Under the pieces are notes generated by a model. That model had not been told where the DNA came from. It ran no database searches and saw nothing but the letters and a program-made list of their open reading frames with translations. A stretch of DNA of 41,965 nt, taken from contig CAMDLT010000034.1 in the NCBI GenBank assembly GCA_945901855.1, forward strand, positions 1 through 41,965. The letters are read 5' to 3'. This DNA is from Asaia bogorensis. Lineage in GTDB: Bacteria; Pseudomonadota; Alphaproteobacteria; CACIAM-22H2. The position numbers and the translations under genes were made by a program. Position 1 is the first letter of the stretch. Each line of letters starts with the position of its first letter. Positions 25,669 to 36,117 of this stretch are shown in pieces.

Positions 25669-25696
25669 TTGACTTTTAGCGAGCGATTCTTAACTG
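25669..25696 (+). promoter_or_regulatory. Weak candidate promoter of erpA-xth
   Basis: TTGACT at 25669-25674 is a good -35 element (five of six). A TTAACT or TAACTG sequence near 25690-25696 would be a poor -10 with a 15-16 base spacer. GTGCC (25663) and GGCAC (25700) form short outer inverted arms. AGGAG at 25709-25713 is the erpA ribosome-binding site. Confidence 0.3.
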
Positions 25697-25721
25697 TTAG
25701 GCACAATTAGGAGCACCTTTG

Positions 25722-26078
25722 ATGTCCGAGACCGATCTTGCCGAAAAGCCCGCAGCGTTTGCGGTGACCGAGTCCGCCGCACGGCGCATCGCGTTCATCC
25801 TGTCGCAGGACGAGCACAAGGATATGATGCTCCGCATCTCGGTATCGGGCGGCGGGTGCTCGGGCTTTCAGTACGGTTTTACCTTCGACGACCGCGCGGC
25901 CAGCGGCGATTTGCTGGTCGAGCGCGAGGGCGCCAAGGTCTTGATCGACGAAACCTCGCTCGAACTGCTTGCAGGCGCCCAGATCGACTATGTCGAGGAT
26001 ATGATCGGCGCCTCGTTCCAGATCAAGAACCCGGTCGCCAAATCGTCGTGCGGCTGCGGCAATTCGTTTTCGGTCTAG
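25722..26078 (+). CDS. erpA: A-type iron-sulfur carrier ErpA
   Basis: 118 residues from ATG 25722, with AGGAG eight bases upstream; TTG 25719 is less likely. ErpA carries Fe-S clusters to target proteins. The three ligand cysteines are in SGGGCSGFQYGF and KSSCGCGNSF near the C-terminus. LLAGAQIDYVEDMIGASFQI lies between them. ErpA rather than IscA is inferred from the isolated position beside dgt and xth, a common alphaproteobacterial order, and from the absence of an isc or suf operon. Confidence 0.92.
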   Translation: MSETDLAEKPAAFAVTESAARRIAFILSQDEHKDMMLRISVSGGGCSGFQYGFTFDDRAASGDLLVEREGAKVLIDETSLELLAGAQIDYVEDMIGASFQIKNPVAKSSCGCGNSFSV

Positions 26079-26084
26079 CCGACG

Positions 26085-26855
26085 TTGAAAATCGCCACGT
26101 GGAACGTCAATTCGGTGCGCGCGCGCGTGCCGCATTTGACCGCGTGGCTTGCGCGTTTTGAGCCCGACATCGTGCTCCTGCAGGAACTGAAATGCACGGA
26201 CGCCGATTTCCCGAAGATGGAAATCGAAGCGGCTGGCTACCGGGCGGCGTTCCAAGGCCAGAAAAGCTACAACGGCGTCGCCATCCTGGCACGCGAACCC
26301 ATCGGCGACGTAACGATGGGTTTGCCCGGCGATCCCGACGACGCGCAAGCCCGCTATATCGAAGGCACTGTTTCGGGCGTGCGGGTCGCGTCGATCTATC
26401 TGCCGAATGGCAATCCCAATCCCGGTCCGAAATTCGACTACAAGCTCGGCTTTTTTGCACGCCTCGAAGCGCATGCGCTGAATCTGCTGGCAAGCGAACG
26501 CCCGGTCGTGCTCGGCGGCGACTACAATGTCTGCCCGACCGGATCGGACATGTGGGACGAAAAAGCCATGGCGGGGGACGCACTTGTCGATCCGCAGTCG
26601 CGAGCGGCATGGCGCCGACTGGTTCACCAGGGTTGGACCGACGCGCTGCGCTACAAACACCCAAGCTTGCGAATCTACAGCTACTGGGACTATTTCCGCG
26701 ACCGCTTCACGCACGATCACGGTTTGCGCATCGACCATTTTCTGTTGTCGCCGCAAGCGGCCGACCGTTTTGTCGACGCCAACGTGGATCGCAGCCCGCG
26801 CTGCCAAGAGAAACCCTCCGACCATACGCCGGTCTGGGTTGAGCTCGCTGCCTAG
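26085..26855 (+). CDS. xth: Exodeoxyribonuclease III
   Basis: 256 residues with a TTG start at 26085, six bases after the erpA stop; the family N-terminus MKIATWNVNSVRAR begins exactly there. It is the AP endonuclease/3' exonuclease of base-excision repair. Conserved EEP-fold motifs are LLQELKC, SYNGVAILAR, SIYLPNGNP, LGGDYNVCP, IDHFLLS and PSDHTPVWVEL. No Shine-Dalgarno is obvious, so translation may depend on erpA. Confidence 0.96.
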   Translation: MKIATWNVNSVRARVPHLTAWLARFEPDIVLLQELKCTDADFPKMEIEAAGYRAAFQGQKSYNGVAILAREPIGDVTMGLPGDPDDAQARYIEGTVSGVRVASIYLPNGNPNPGPKFDYKLGFFARLEAHALNLLASERPVVLGGDYNVCPTGSDMWDEKAMAGDALVDPQSRAAWRRLVHQGWTDALRYKHPSLRIYSYWDYFRDRFTHDHGLRIDHFLLSPQAADRFVDANVDRSPRCQEKPSDHTPVWVELAA

Positions 26856-26924
26856 ACCGGCGAAGGCCTTTTTGCATCGACCAAACGCTTGCGAGAGAGA
26901 GCCTAGAACCGCGCTGCAGCCCGC

Positions 26925-28322
26925 CTATATTTTATAGGCAAGCCGCAACCCGCCCCAGTGGCGACCGCGAACGGAGATGGGGGCGGAGACGTCTTTCATC
27001 ATCGCGAATTTGCCGTTGCCCATGTCGCGCCGGTAGGTCTGGACCAAAAAAGGCTGCGTGCTGCGACCGGCCGACAAGCCCACACGATCGTCGAAAATGC
27101 GCCGGTTGCGCGAGTTGGCCATGTTCCAGGCGGGGTCGCGGCCCTGGGGCTGCGAAAACTTGGCGTTGTGCGTGGGCAGATAGCCGTTGCGATCGACCGC
27201 CGCACAGAACACTACGCGCGGGTCGAACGCCAGCATGGGCTCTTGGATCGGCGCAAAAAGCCGGTCGGTGGCAGCAACAAATCGTGTTGTAACCTGCGGC
27301 GGATTGCTGCCTGCCACCGGCAGATAGGTTTCGTCGAACAGATCGCTTGTCGAAATTTCGCCGCTCTCGAGCGCCGCTTCGAGTGCGGCGACAATCTTGG
27401 CGGCAGTTTCTTTGGCGGCTTCGATAAAGGGTGTGTCGACCGTCTCCACGCCCGAGGCGGTCGTCGCGGCGATCAGACGTTCGGCCATGGTGACCAACCG
27501 GTCGATGCGTTCGCGCGTTCCATCGAGCGCCGTGTTCGACGCTTCGTTGCCGGCGGTCAAAATGCCCATCGATGCATCGACGCTTTGCGAGCGCGTATCG
27601 ATATGCGCGACCGCTGTTGTGATCTGAGCAATCCGTTCCGACACCTCGCCGATATGCGTGCCGATCGTGCCGATGACGTCCGAGATCGAGGCCGCCCCCT
27701 GCTCCGCCGACCGCGCGCGCGCCAGCGAATTCTCCGATTGGCCGATCAGTTGGGCGGCTTGTTTGCTCAGGGTCTTGAGCGTCGCGTCGATCTGGCCCGT
27801 GGCCTCCGCTGTCTGGCGCGCCAAGGCTTTGACCTCCGACGCGACGACGGCAAAACCCTTGCCTGCCTCGCCCGCGCGCGCCGCTTCGATCGTCGCGTTG
27901 AGCGCCAAAAGATTGGTCTGGCGCGCGATCGCGTCGATGCCCTTGGCCACACGCCCGATATCGTCGAGCGCGGAACGCAAACCCGAAAGATCGGCTGCAA
28001 AACCGCGCGTGATCTCGACCAGAGCGCCGATCTCGCGAATGGCGCCATCGACCTGGGTGCGCGATTGCGACATCTCGCCTGTTACGCGTACGGCAAGTGT
28101 CCCTGCCTCCGCCGCCGCAGTCGCGACCTGATGGTTCGCAGCGCTGAGTTCGCTCGCCGATTTGCGCACATCGGTAAATTGCCCGACCTGCTTTTTGATA
28201 TTGGCGGTTAGATCGTTGATGTAACCCGCAACATCGGCAATTTCGACCCCCAGAGTTCCAGCCTCCGCTGCAACCTCGCGCATCAGATTTATCGGCGCCT
28301 CGCCGGAATTCGAAAGTCGCAT
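26925..28322 (-). CDS. Soluble methyl-accepting chemotaxis-type receptor with C-terminal sensor domain
   Basis: 465 residues, ATG 28322 preceded by GAAGGAGACG. No membrane segment is visible. The receptor signalling helices occupy about residues 1-310. The conserved hairpin tip ([20 protein letters not shown], then [20 protein letters not shown]) is at about 129-170. The C-terminal about 130 residues (from about 335) resemble a Cache/PAS-like sensor: [17 protein letters not shown], an RRIFDDRVG segment and a closing [16 protein letters not shown]. The usual sensor-then-signal order is therefore reversed. No other chemotaxis gene is nearby. A 7-bp inverted repeat (26923-26939) overlaps the stop codon. 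The ligand is unknown. Confidence 0.9.
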   Translation of the reverse strand: MRLSNSGEAPINLMREVAAEAGTLGVEIADVAGYINDLTANIKKQVGQFTDVRKSASELSAANHQVATAAAEAGTLAVRVTGEMSQSRTQVDGAIREIGALVEITRGFAADLSGLRSALDDIGRVAKGIDAIARQTNLLALNATIEAARAGEAGKGFAVVASEVKALARQTAEATGQIDATLKTLSKQAAQLIGQSENSLARARSAEQGAASISDVIGTIGTHIGEVSERIAQITTAVAHIDTRSQSVDASMGILTAGNEASNTALDGTRERIDRLVTMAERLIAATTASGVETVDTPFIEAAKETAAKIVAALEAALESGEISTSDLFDETYLPVAGSNPPQVTTRFVAATDRLFAPIQEPMLAFDPRVVFCAAVDRNGYLPTHNAKFSQPQGRDPAWNMANSRNRRIFDDRVGLSAGRSTQPFLVQTYRRDMGNGKFAMMKDVSAPISVRGRHWGGLRLAYKI

Positions 28323-28387
28323 GCAGCGTCTCCTTCAGGGGACTTCAAGAAGCGTTAGCGGGAAAACGTAAAATATCCGTTAAACAT

Positions 28388-29881
28388 CTAAAGGGAAAGA
28401 GCCATCGGCTTGAGGCGCAATCCGGGGCGCAGTTTTGTCCAATTCAATGCCGCCGGATCGGCCGGGTTTGGGCCAGGCGAAGCGACGACAAGTACCTCTT
28501 CGGCGATCGGCTGGAAATCGGCGCGAAAATGCACGGAGCTTTTGACCGCGACGATGCGCTCGCGCAAGGGTTCGACGCCCAAATGACGGAACATTTCCTG
28601 GTCGGCTGTCTGGACCTTCCGGCTGGCGAGCGCGAGCCGCACGCCATTCGCCTCAAGCAGGGCCGTCGCTCCCATATGCATGTGGGTACCGCCATAGAAC
28701 GGTCCCGTACACATGAAATCGCCGTCCCCGACGCGCAGAACTTTGAAGTTGGCGATTACAGGGATCACGCCCGGCCATCCCGAAATCGCGCCGATCTTGA
28801 ATTCGGCACTGTTTCCGGCACCGACCGCGTGCGCCATCTTCGCGGCGGCGGGGTCGATCAACATGCCGAGTACGGCGCCCTCGGGGCGTACGCGCAGCAT
28901 GGCCGCCAATAGGCCCGTGGTATCGCCATTGCCGCCTGCACCCGGATTGTCTTGGGTATCGGCAAGCACGACGGGTTTGCCGCTGCGCCCGCCGCGTGCG
29001 ACAGCACGCGACAATGCGTCTTCAGGCGAATAGATTTCAGCGACATAGTCGCGCTCGGCCGCTTCGACAGCCGCACGAAGTTTTTCGACAGCCGCCACCA
29101 CAGTTGCGCGATTTGCTCCGAAGCCAAAAACCGACGGCCCGCAATCGCGAATATCGGCCGCAGGAAACCCCGTGCAATACGACAGAACCGTGCCCGTCCG
29201 CGCTTCGATCGCCGCGAGCAGCCGATAGAGCCCGACGCCGGGTTCGATCAGCGTGCATTGCGCCGTAATCGGGATCATGTAGGGAATCTGGCGAAACGTG
29301 CCGGCCAGCCGGTCGCCCGTACCGACGATATGCGCCAGCAGCGCAAACGCGCGCTTGCCGGTCTCGGCCATGTCGACATGCGGATATGTCCGGTAGGCTA
29401 CGCACGCATCGAGCGTTTCGAGCATCGCTTGCGAAACGTTGGCATGCAAATCGAGCGACGCCACGATCGGCACGCGCGGCCCGACGACCTTGCGCACCCG
29501 CGCGACGACCTCGCCCTCTCCATCTTCAAGGCTCTCGGTTACCATCGCGCCGTGGAGGTCGAGATAGACCGCATCGACTGGTAAAGACCTAGCCAAATCG
29601 CCGCACAGAATACCGACGACATCTTCAAATATGTCGTCGGTTACTTGCGCGGATGGCGTGGCATTTGCGCAGATCAACGGCACAAGCGAATGTCCGGCCC
29701 CGATCGCGGCTTCGATAAACCCCGCGATCGGCACGTTCATGCCCGAAAAGGTTCGCGGAATATCGCGCCCGCGAACCATCGAGGGCCAACCGCCACCATC
29801 GACAAAAGCAGCGCGATCGGCCTTGGATGGCGCGAATGTATTGGTTTCGTGCTGGAACGTCGCGACCGCGATTCGCGCCAT
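28388..29881 (-). CDS. M81 family (MlrC-like) metallopeptidase
   Basis: 497 residues. N-terminal MARIAVATFQHETNTFAPS is diagnostic of the M81/DUF1485 family, whose founder MlrC degrades linearised microcystin. Likely zinc-binding motifs are VYLDLHGAMV, ASLDLHANVS and YRTYPHVDMAETG. The C-terminal domain has ADTQDNPGAGGNGDTTGLL. The gene starts directly at the end of ilvD with no gap. Most family members are not microcystinases, so the natural substrate is unknown. Confidence 0.9.
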   Translation of the reverse strand: MARIAVATFQHETNTFAPSKADRAAFVDGGGWPSMVRGRDIPRTFSGMNVPIAGFIEAAIGAGHSLVPLICANATPSAQVTDDIFEDVVGILCGDLARSLPVDAVYLDLHGAMVTESLEDGEGEVVARVRKVVGPRVPIVASLDLHANVSQAMLETLDACVAYRTYPHVDMAETGKRAFALLAHIVGTGDRLAGTFRQIPYMIPITAQCTLIEPGVGLYRLLAAIEARTGTVLSYCTGFPAADIRDCGPSVFGFGANRATVVAAVEKLRAAVEAAERDYVAEIYSPEDALSRAVARGGRSGKPVVLADTQDNPGAGGNGDTTGLLAAMLRVRPEGAVLGMLIDPAAAKMAHAVGAGNSAEFKIGAISGWPGVIPVIANFKVLRVGDGDFMCTGPFYGGTHMHMGATALLEANGVRLALASRKVQTADQEMFRHLGVEPLRERIVAVKSSVHFRADFQPIAEEVLVVASPGPNPADPAALNWTKLRPGLRLKPMALSL

Positions 29882-31606
29882 TTAAATATCCGCGTAGATG
29901 TGCGTCTCCTTGGTCGCGCCTGGATGCGTGACAGCGCCGTAAGCGGCACTGCCGACCGTTTGCACGTATTTCCACAACGAGCCCGACTGGTAGTCGTGCG
30001 CGCGCGGCTTCCAACTCGCGCGTCGCGTAGCAAGTTCGGCCTCGGAAACCTCCAGCGACAATGTGCCTGTCACAGCATCGATGGCGATCATGTCGCCATT
30101 TTTGACGAGGCCGATCGGACCGCCTGCCGCCGCCTCGGGGCAGACATGGCCGACGCAAAAACCGCGCGTGCCGCCCGAAAAACGCCCGTCTGTAATGAGC
30201 GCGATTTCTTCGCCCTTGCCCCAGCCATAGAGCGCTGCCGTCGTCGACAGCATTTCGCGCATGCCGGGTCCGCCCTTGGGACCTTCGTTGCGGATCACCA
30301 TCACTTCGCCGTCGACGATTTCGCGCTTCAGCACGGCGGCGAGCGCTTCTTCCTCGCGTTCGAACACGCGCGCGGGTCCGCGGAACTGGAGCTTCTTGAG
30401 GCCCGCAACTTTCACAATGGCCCCTTCGGGCGCCAAATTGCCTTTGAGACCCACCACGCCGCCCGTCTTCGTCATTGCGTCCGCGACGCGATAGACGACC
30501 TTCTGGCCTTCGGGGAACACGACGTCCTTGAGGTTTTCCGCGATCGTCTTACCGGTCACGGTCATGCAGTCGCCGTGGAGCAGGCCCGCATCGAGCAACT
30601 CCTTCATCACGACCGGAATGCCGCCTACCGAATAGAGATCGACGGCCGTGTATTTTCCGCCCGGCATCAGATCGGCGATGTAGGGCGTGGAGCGGAAGAT
30701 TTCGGCGACATCGCTCAGTTCGAACTTGATGCCGGCCTCGTGCGCCATCGCAGGCAAATGCAGCGCCGCGTTGGTGGATCCGCCGGTCGCCGCCACCACA
30801 CGCGCGGCGTTCTGCAATGCTTTGAGCGTGACGATATCGCGCGGCCGGATATTGCGCCGAATGAGTTCGACGACCTGCTCGCCCGACGCCACGCACCAAC
30901 GGTCGCGGCTTTCGTAAGGGGCTGGCGTGCCTGCGGAACCCGGCAGGGCCAAGCCGATCGCTTCGGAGACGCATGCCATCGTATTGGCCGTGAACTGGCC
31001 GCCGCACGATCCGCCGGTCGGCAAAGCGACCTGTTCCAAATGCTCGAGATCCGCATCCGACATTTTGCCGGCGGCATTGGCGCCGACACCTTCGAACACG
31101 TCGACGATCGTTACGTCCCGGCCCTTGAACTTGCCGGGCAAGATCGTGCCGCCATAGACAAACACCGACGGCACATTGAGACGAAGCATCGCCATCATCA
31201 GGCCGGGCAGCGTCTTGTCGCAGCCAGCGATGCCGACAAGCGCATCGTAGCAGTGCGCGCGCACCGAAAGCTCGACCGAGTCCGCGATCACTTCGCGGCT
31301 GGCGAGGGAGGAGTGCATCCCGGCATGGCCCATGGCGATGCCGTCGGTCACTGTGATCGTGGTAAATTCGCGCGGCGTGCCGCCTGCTGCCGCCACGCCC
31401 TTTTTAGCGGCCTGCGCTTGGCGCGACAAGGTGATGTTGCAAGGCGCCGCTTCGTTCCATGTCGTGACCACGCCAACCAGCGGTTGGGCGATCTGTTCTT
31501 TGGAGAGCCCCATCGCATAGAGCATCGCGCGGTGCGCGGCGCTAGTCGGGCCGACAGTGGTGTGACGGCTCGGCAGTTTGGATTTGTCGATCGGTTCGCT
31601 GGACAT
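29882..31606 (-). CDS. ilvD: Dihydroxy-acid dehydratase
   Basis: 574 residues from ATG 31606 (AAGGGAAA lies upstream; an in-frame TTG at 31627 is less likely). IlvD makes 2-oxoacids for valine, isoleucine and leucine synthesis. The Fe-S cluster cysteines are in [13 protein letters not shown] and [16 protein letters not shown]. Other family signatures are [33 protein letters not shown] and [19 protein letters not shown]. No leader peptide or attenuator is visible in the 72 bp between it and the MFS gene. Confidence 0.97.
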   Translation of the reverse strand: MSSEPIDKSKLPSRHTTVGPTSAAHRAMLYAMGLSKEQIAQPLVGVVTTWNEAAPCNITLSRQAQAAKKGVAAAGGTPREFTTITVTDGIAMGHAGMHSSLASREVIADSVELSVRAHCYDALVGIAGCDKTLPGLMMAMLRLNVPSVFVYGGTILPGKFKGRDVTIVDVFEGVGANAAGKMSDADLEHLEQVALPTGGSCGGQFTANTMACVSEAIGLALPGSAGTPAPYESRDRWCVASGEQVVELIRRNIRPRDIVTLKALQNAARVVAATGGSTNAALHLPAMAHEAGIKFELSDVAEIFRSTPYIADLMPGGKYTAVDLYSVGGIPVVMKELLDAGLLHGDCMTVTGKTIAENLKDVVFPEGQKVVYRVADAMTKTGGVVGLKGNLAPEGAIVKVAGLKKLQFRGPARVFEREEEALAAVLKREIVDGEVMVIRNEGPKGGPGMREMLSTTAALYGWGKGEEIALITDGRFSGGTRGFCVGHVCPEAAAGGPIGLVKNGDMIAIDAVTGTLSLEVSEAELATRRASWKPRAHDYQSGSLWKYVQTVGSAAYGAVTHPGATKETHIYADI

Positions 31607-31678
31607 GGCTTCGTGTTTCCCTTGCAATGTTGCCGTAAATCTAACGCGAGCGCTTGCGACTTGTGTAGTGTTTTTCGG

Positions 31679-32908
31679 TTACCCCCGCTTTCCTTCGGCG
31701 GCCATGGCGGCCGCAAGCGTTCCAAGCAACGCAATCGCGGGCAATACCGCAAAGGCAGCCTGGTAGGCATCGGCATCGTAAAGGCGCGCGCCGTCGAGCA
31801 AAGTCCCGCGCCAATTGAGGTCGAGCAGCGCGCCGATCGCCGGTTGGAACAGCGCGCCAGACCCGACCACCCCGGTATTGACGATGCCGTAAACGGCGCC
31901 GCTCGCATCCGGCGGGTTGTGGTCGCGTGCCGCGCCGTAGGACAGGATCATGCTCGAAGCGAAGGCTCCATTGGCAAACAGCAAGGCGGCCAGCATGGCC
32001 GTCGCGAGCCCCGGCACGTACAGCAAGACCAGCAGCGTTGCGCTCATGGCGCCACCGCAGACGACCATGATGGCTTTGCGTCGTGCAAGACGGTCCGCCA
32101 ATACGCCGATCAGCGGCGCGCCGATGCCCCAGCCCAAAAACATTGCCGATGCCAAGCTCGCGGCCGTTGCGCGGGAATACCCCTGCACGCTCTCGAGCCA
32201 CGGCACAGCCCACAATCCTGCAAAAGCCAGCATGGTGCCGGTCATCGCCAGCCCGAACAGCATGTTGAGCCAAGTCTGCAAATTCGCTGCGGCAATGCGC
32301 AGGCCCTCCGTCAAACGCGGCCGCACCTTTGGTACGCGGGCCTTCGCCACATCCGGTACCGCCAAATACAGGGCCAGCGCCAAGCTTGCCCCCACCAAAG
32401 CGAGCGCACCAAGCGAAAGACGCCAGCCGAGCGCGGCTGCCAGCAGCGCCAGCGGCGCCTGGCCCAGCACGCCGCCCGCCATCCCACCCGCTTGCAGCAA
32501 TCCCGTCAGCATCGCGAAACGCGCAGCCGGCAGCCACAAGGTTGCGACCGTCAAGGCGCCGATCCAGGAAAACGACGCGCCAAGCCCGATCATTGCGCGC
32601 CCCAGATAGGCAAACTCGATCGCTTGGGCCGTCGCAAAAATCAGCGCGCCCGTAGCCGAGACCGCGGCCGCGACGCTCATCAAACGGCGCGGCCCGAACC
32701 TGTCCATCAAAACGCCGACGGGGATCTGCATGCCCGCATAAGCGTAAAAATAGAATGCCGACAGACTGCCGAGCACCGCCCCGCCGACCGAGAATTCCGC
32801 CATCAGTTCGGAAACCAGGATCGAGGTCGAGACGCGTTGGACGAACTCGTGGCCAAAAAAACATGCTGCCAGCGCGAACGCCAGGTAACCGCGCCAACCC
32901 TTTGACAT
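31679..32908 (-). CDS. Major facilitator superfamily transporter
   Basis: 409 residues from ATG 32908, with about 12 hydrophobic segments. The first cytoplasmic loop carries the MFS motif as GVLMDRFGPRRLM, and the second half repeats it as GVLADRLARRKAI. It begins two bases after the guanine deaminase stop, which argues for cotranslation. The N-terminal region FFGHEFVQRVSTSILVSELM is typical of a broad anion/sugar-type MFS group but does not identify the substrate. A purine-related cargo is possible from context only. Confidence 0.9.
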   Translation of the reverse strand: MSKGWRGYLAFALAACFFGHEFVQRVSTSILVSELMAEFSVGGAVLGSLSAFYFYAYAGMQIPVGVLMDRFGPRRLMSVAAAVSATGALIFATAQAIEFAYLGRAMIGLGASFSWIGALTVATLWLPAARFAMLTGLLQAGGMAGGVLGQAPLALLAAALGWRLSLGALALVGASLALALYLAVPDVAKARVPKVRPRLTEGLRIAAANLQTWLNMLFGLAMTGTMLAFAGLWAVPWLESVQGYSRATAASLASAMFLGWGIGAPLIGVLADRLARRKAIMVVCGGAMSATLLVLLYVPGLATAMLAALLFANGAFASSMILSYGAARDHNPPDASGAVYGIVNTGVVGSGALFQPAIGALLDLNWRGTLLDGARLYDADAYQAAFAVLPAIALLGTLAAAMAAEGKRG

Positions 32909-32910
32909 TG

Positions 32911-33381
32911 TCAGTATTCGACGCGATCGGGCTTGGCGAACCAAGCGGCAAACACGGCTTGCGCTTCGTCGGCCAGCAATCGTTCGGTCGGCAGATCGCG
33001 CGCATCCACCGGCTTCGCGACTTCAACGTAAAATGATTCGTCGTCGAAGCCGATTTTCGCGGCATCGATGCGGCTGGCGGCGTAGCACATGCGGCTTGCG
33101 CGCGACCACAGCACAGCGCCCAAGCACATCGGGCATGGCTCGCAGCTGGTGAATACGGTAGCACCCGAGAGATCGAACGTGCCAAGCGCACGGCACGCAG
33201 CGCGGATCGCTACCATTTCGGCGTGCGCGGTCGGATCGTTGGTCGCCACCACTTGGTTCCAGCCTTCGCCGACGATTTTGCCATCGCGCACGACGACGGC
33301 GCCAAAGGGTCCGCCCTCGCCCGCACGCATGTGCCGATCGGCGAGCGCTATCGCGCGGCGCATAAAATCCCCATCGCTCAT
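32911..33381 (-). CDS. guaD: Guanine deaminase, cytidine-deaminase-fold type
   Basis: 156 residues from ATG 33381, which overlaps the response-regulator stop by 4 bp. The zinc site is TAHAEM (H53, E55) and SCEPCPMC (C83, C86). Within the deaminase superfamily the segments GEGGPFGAVVV, NDPTAHAE, AAKIGFDDESFY and the C-terminal -Tyr match the small bacterial GuaD proteins, which turn guanine to xanthine. A tRNA adenosine deaminase is less likely because TadA-type sequence is absent. It forms a tight unit with the MFS gene. Confidence 0.85.
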   Translation of the reverse strand: MSDGDFMRRAIALADRHMRAGEGGPFGAVVVRDGKIVGEGWNQVVATNDPTAHAEMVAIRAACRALGTFDLSGATVFTSCEPCPMCLGAVLWSRASRMCYAASRIDAAKIGFDDESFYVEVAKPVDARDLPTERLLADEAQAVFAAWFAKPDRVEY

Positions 33382-33794
33382 TTGGCTTGCTTCGCCTGCA
33401 ACACGCTTTGAATCTTTTGCGACAACTGGCTCGGCGAAAAGGGCTTCACCACGTAGGCATCGACGCCATTTTCGCGCGCCTGCACCACGAATTCGGGACT
33501 CGCTTTGCCGGTCAGCATGATGAAAGGCATGGTCGCCCATTTTCGGCGCACCGCTTTCAACAGCTGCAGTCCGGTCATTTCCGGCATGTTCCAATCCGAG
33601 ACGATCAGATCGAAGCGCTGCATGTTGGCATTCAGAATGTCGAGAGCTTCGGCGCCGTCCCTTGCCGTGGAAACATACGGGATATGGAGCTGACGCAGCA
33701 CGGTTTGCGCAATTTTGACGGCAAACGCGTCGTCTTCGACGAGCAGCACGGAAAGGTTGGAGAAAATCTGTTCGCTGGTTTGGCTTGGCTGCAT
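33378..33794 (-). CDS. Single-domain (CheY-like) response regulator
   Basis: 138 residues from ATG 33794 (GGGG seven bases upstream). It consists only of a receiver domain: acidic pair in LLVEDDAF (D21-D22), phospho-acceptor D67 in LIVSDWNMPEMTGLQLLK, switch Thr in FIMLTGKAS and K117 in VVKPFS. No output domain is present. It lies 21 bp downstream of the hybrid kinase gene and is probably a terminal or shuttle receiver of its phosphorelay. It overlaps the guaD start by 4 bp. Confidence 0.94.
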   Translation of the reverse strand: MQPSQTSEQIFSNLSVLLVEDDAFAVKIAQTVLRQLHIPYVSTARDGAEALDILNANMQRFDLIVSDWNMPEMTGLQLLKAVRRKWATMPFIMLTGKASPEFVVQARENGVDAYVVKPFSPSQLSQKIQSVLQAKQAK

Positions 33795-33815
33795 GCACGT
33801 GCCCCGCAATGGCGC

Positions 33816-36098
33816 TCAATCGGTTGCCGCAAGATGGTCTGCATAACGTTTTTCGAGCGCGGCGATTCCCGCCTCGACCGTTGCTTGCAGATTATTGCAG
33901 ATATGGCCCGCCGTGACAAAATCCCCGAACTCTCCGGCAAACTCCAGGTCGCGCGCCGCACGGAACGTGTGCGCCAATCCCATATTGGCCGCCGAACTTT
34001 TCAGCGAATGGGCCGCTCGGATCCATTCGATGTCGTTGGCAGCCGCACGCGCGCGGGCTATTGCCGCCGACAATTCGCGGGCATTATGCGCGTAGTCCGC
34101 AACCAGCGAAGCGACAATCTCGACGCCCATCTGGGACTCAAGATCCCCGATAACGCGCTCGTCGAGGATGTCCGCACAAGTATCCAAGCGCGCCTGCACG
34201 GTTGTCCCGGTGTCCGCGGTTTCGGCATCCGGCGCTGCCAGTGCTCCACTTGCGCGCGCGAGCGCGATTGCCAGCGCATCGGGCAAAATCGGTTTGGGGA
34301 GGTAGTCGTTCATGCCTGCTCGCAAGCAGGCTTCGATGTCAGACTGGAGCGCGCCCGCCGTGGCGGCGACGATCCAGACGGCATTTTGCGGACCGTCCAG
34401 GGCACGAATTGCTCGCGTCGCCTCAATGCCGTCCATTTCCGGCATGTGCATATCCATCAGCACCAAGTCGAACGAACCCGTCGCAACGGCCGCAACTGCC
34501 TCGCGCCCGTTTTGCGCCACTTCGCTCGTATGGCCGCTCAGTTTGAGCAGGCCTATTGCGACCTTCTGATTGATCGAGTTGTCCTCTGCAATCAACACAC
34601 GCAATCGACGCGCAGCCAACTCGGCCGGCGCGTGCGCCGTAGATTTGGGTTCGACGCCGACCGGCAGGGTCAGTTCGAAACGGAACTCCGAACCTTTGCC
34701 TGGAACGCTCTCCAGGCCGATCTCGCCGCCCATTGCCTCGACCAGACGACGGCTGATCGCAAGCCCAAGGCCCGTGCCGCCAAAGCGACGCGAGATCGAG
34801 GAGTCGGCCTGCGCAAAACTTCCAAAAAGTTTGGATTTGGCGGCTTTGGAAATGCCGATCCCGGTATCGCGTACGCTGACACGCACGCGCGCATACGGCT
34901 CGTCCGGATTTGCCAGCGGCAACTGCCGTGCCTGTACGCTCACGCCGCCGCGCTCGGTGAACTTGACCGCATTGCCGATCAGATTGAGCAGCACCTGTCG
35001 TATGCGCCCCGGATCGCCGCGCAGATATGGCGCCATGGCAGGATCGATGTCGGCTGCGATCGAAATGCCTTTTTCGTTCGCTTTTGCCGCCATCAGCGCC
35101 ACCGCATCGCCGATCGCCCGGCGCAGATCGAAGTCGATGCTCTCGACGTCGAGCTTTCCCGCTTCGAGTTTCGAATAGTCCAAAATGTCGTTAAGAATCT
35201 GGAGCAGCGACAATCCGCTATCGAGAATGAGGCGGGCATTGTCGTGCTGCTCTTGCGGCAGTTCGGCGCCCGACATCAGGCGGCTGAGCCCGATGATGCC
35301 GTTCATGGGCGTCCGAATTTCGTGGCTCATCATGGCCAAGAACTCGGACTTGGCCTTGGTCGCAAGCTCGGCGCGGTCGCGCGCGTCGCTGATCTCGAAC
35401 ATGGCCCGTTTGAACACCGCCATGGCGCGCGCCGTATCGCCCAATTCGTCGCGCCGGTTGGCATAGAGAATGTTGACGTCCGAATCGCCGCGCGCGATTT
35501 TGCGCATCTTGCGGTTCAGCACGTCGAGCGGCAGCACGATATTCCGCACCAGCAAAAACCCGACCCCGAACAGCGCGATCGCCGCAGCCGCCATTGCCGC
35601 GAGCACGCGTCTGCGCGCATCGGCGATCGTGTCCACCGCATTTTCGCGAAAGACGAAGCCCGCGTCAGCGGCGACTTGCGTCAAAATCTCCAGATCGTCG
35701 TGAATGCGATCGCCCGTGGCAAGCGACCCGCCTTGCATGCCGCCTGCAGCCACCCAAGCCGCCACGTCGCGACGAACCAGCGCCACGATATCAACGATTT
35801 CGGGCGCCGTGGCGCGCGCTATGACAATTTCCAAGTTTTGGTCGAAATCGGCTAAGGCTGCAGCGGTTTCCGCCGACGCATCGCCGCCCATTGCCATTGC
35901 TTCGTATTTTTTCCGTTCGATCGTCGAAAACTGGGTTTGCGCGAGGCGCGCGAAATTGATCGTCTGCAACGGTCCGTCGAACATCTGAACCGTCAGCAGG
36001 CCGAGCGTACCCGTCGCCCATGTCGCCATCAGCCCTGCGACAGCCGCAGCCAGAAGCGCTATCAGCAAGGCTGCAAAGAGCTTGAAGCGGATTGACAC
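33816..36098 (-). CDS. Hybrid sensor histidine kinase with receiver and HPt domains
   Basis: 760 residues from a GTG at 36098. Domains in order: membrane helix at about 8-27; periplasmic helical region (about 30-163); second helix (about 165-185); HAMP-like linker (about 186-240); HisKA with H259 in [16 protein letters not shown]; ATPase (N375 in [12 protein letters not shown], then DTGIGI and [12 protein letters not shown]); receiver (D549 in [13 protein letters not shown]); and HPt with H697 in [14 protein letters not shown]. All phosphorelay residues are present. It lies 19 bp after the cupredoxin gene and 21 bp before the regulator gene. The signal is unknown; a copper or redox cue is suggested only by the neighbour. 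Confidence 0.96.
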   Translation of the reverse strand: MSIRFKLFAALLIALLAAAVAGLMATWATGTLGLLTVQMFDGPLQTINFARLAQTQFSTIERKKYEAMAMGGDASAETAAALADFDQNLEIVIARATAPEIVDIVALVRRDVAAWVAAGGMQGGSLATGDRIHDDLEILTQVAADAGFVFRENAVDTIADARRRVLAAMAAAAIALFGVGFLLVRNIVLPLDVLNRKMRKIARGDSDVNILYANRRDELGDTARAMAVFKRAMFEISDARDRAELATKAKSEFLAMMSHEIRTPMNGIIGLSRLMSGAELPQEQHDNARLILDSGLSLLQILNDILDYSKLEAGKLDVESIDFDLRRAIGDAVALMAAKANEKGISIAADIDPAMAPYLRGDPGRIRQVLLNLIGNAVKFTERGGVSVQARQLPLANPDEPYARVRVSVRDTGIGISKAAKSKLFGSFAQADSSISRRFGGTGLGLAISRRLVEAMGGEIGLESVPGKGSEFRFELTLPVGVEPKSTAHAPAELAARRLRVLIAEDNSINQKVAIGLLKLSGHTSEVAQNGREAVAAVATGSFDLVLMDMHMPEMDGIEATRAIRALDGPQNAVWIVAATAGALQSDIEACLRAGMNDYLPKPILPDALAIALARASGALAAPDAETADTGTTVQARLDTCADILDERVIGDLESQMGVEIVASLVADYAHNARELSAAIARARAAANDIEWIRAAHSLKSSAANMGLAHTFRAARDLEFAGEFGDFVTAGHICNNLQATVEAGIAALEKRYADHLAATD

Positions 36099-36117
36099 GC
36101 GGGCGGCGCCCTTCAGC

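Noticed and set aside
26923..26939. GCCTATA-TTT-TATAGGC palindrome as a terminator of the chemoreceptor gene.
   Set aside because: It overlaps the stop codon, has an AT-rich stem and no T-run after it.
29645..32905. Plus-strand open frame of 1086 codons, the longest in the window.
   Set aside because: It lies antisense to ilvD and the MFS gene, is very rich in Arg, His and Gln, and shows no domain. High GC at third positions of the true genes removes stops from the opposite frame.
33387..35855. Plus-strand open frame of 822 codons.
   Set aside because: Antisense to the hybrid kinase and regulator, which have every expected catalytic residue; composition is again Arg/His-rich.
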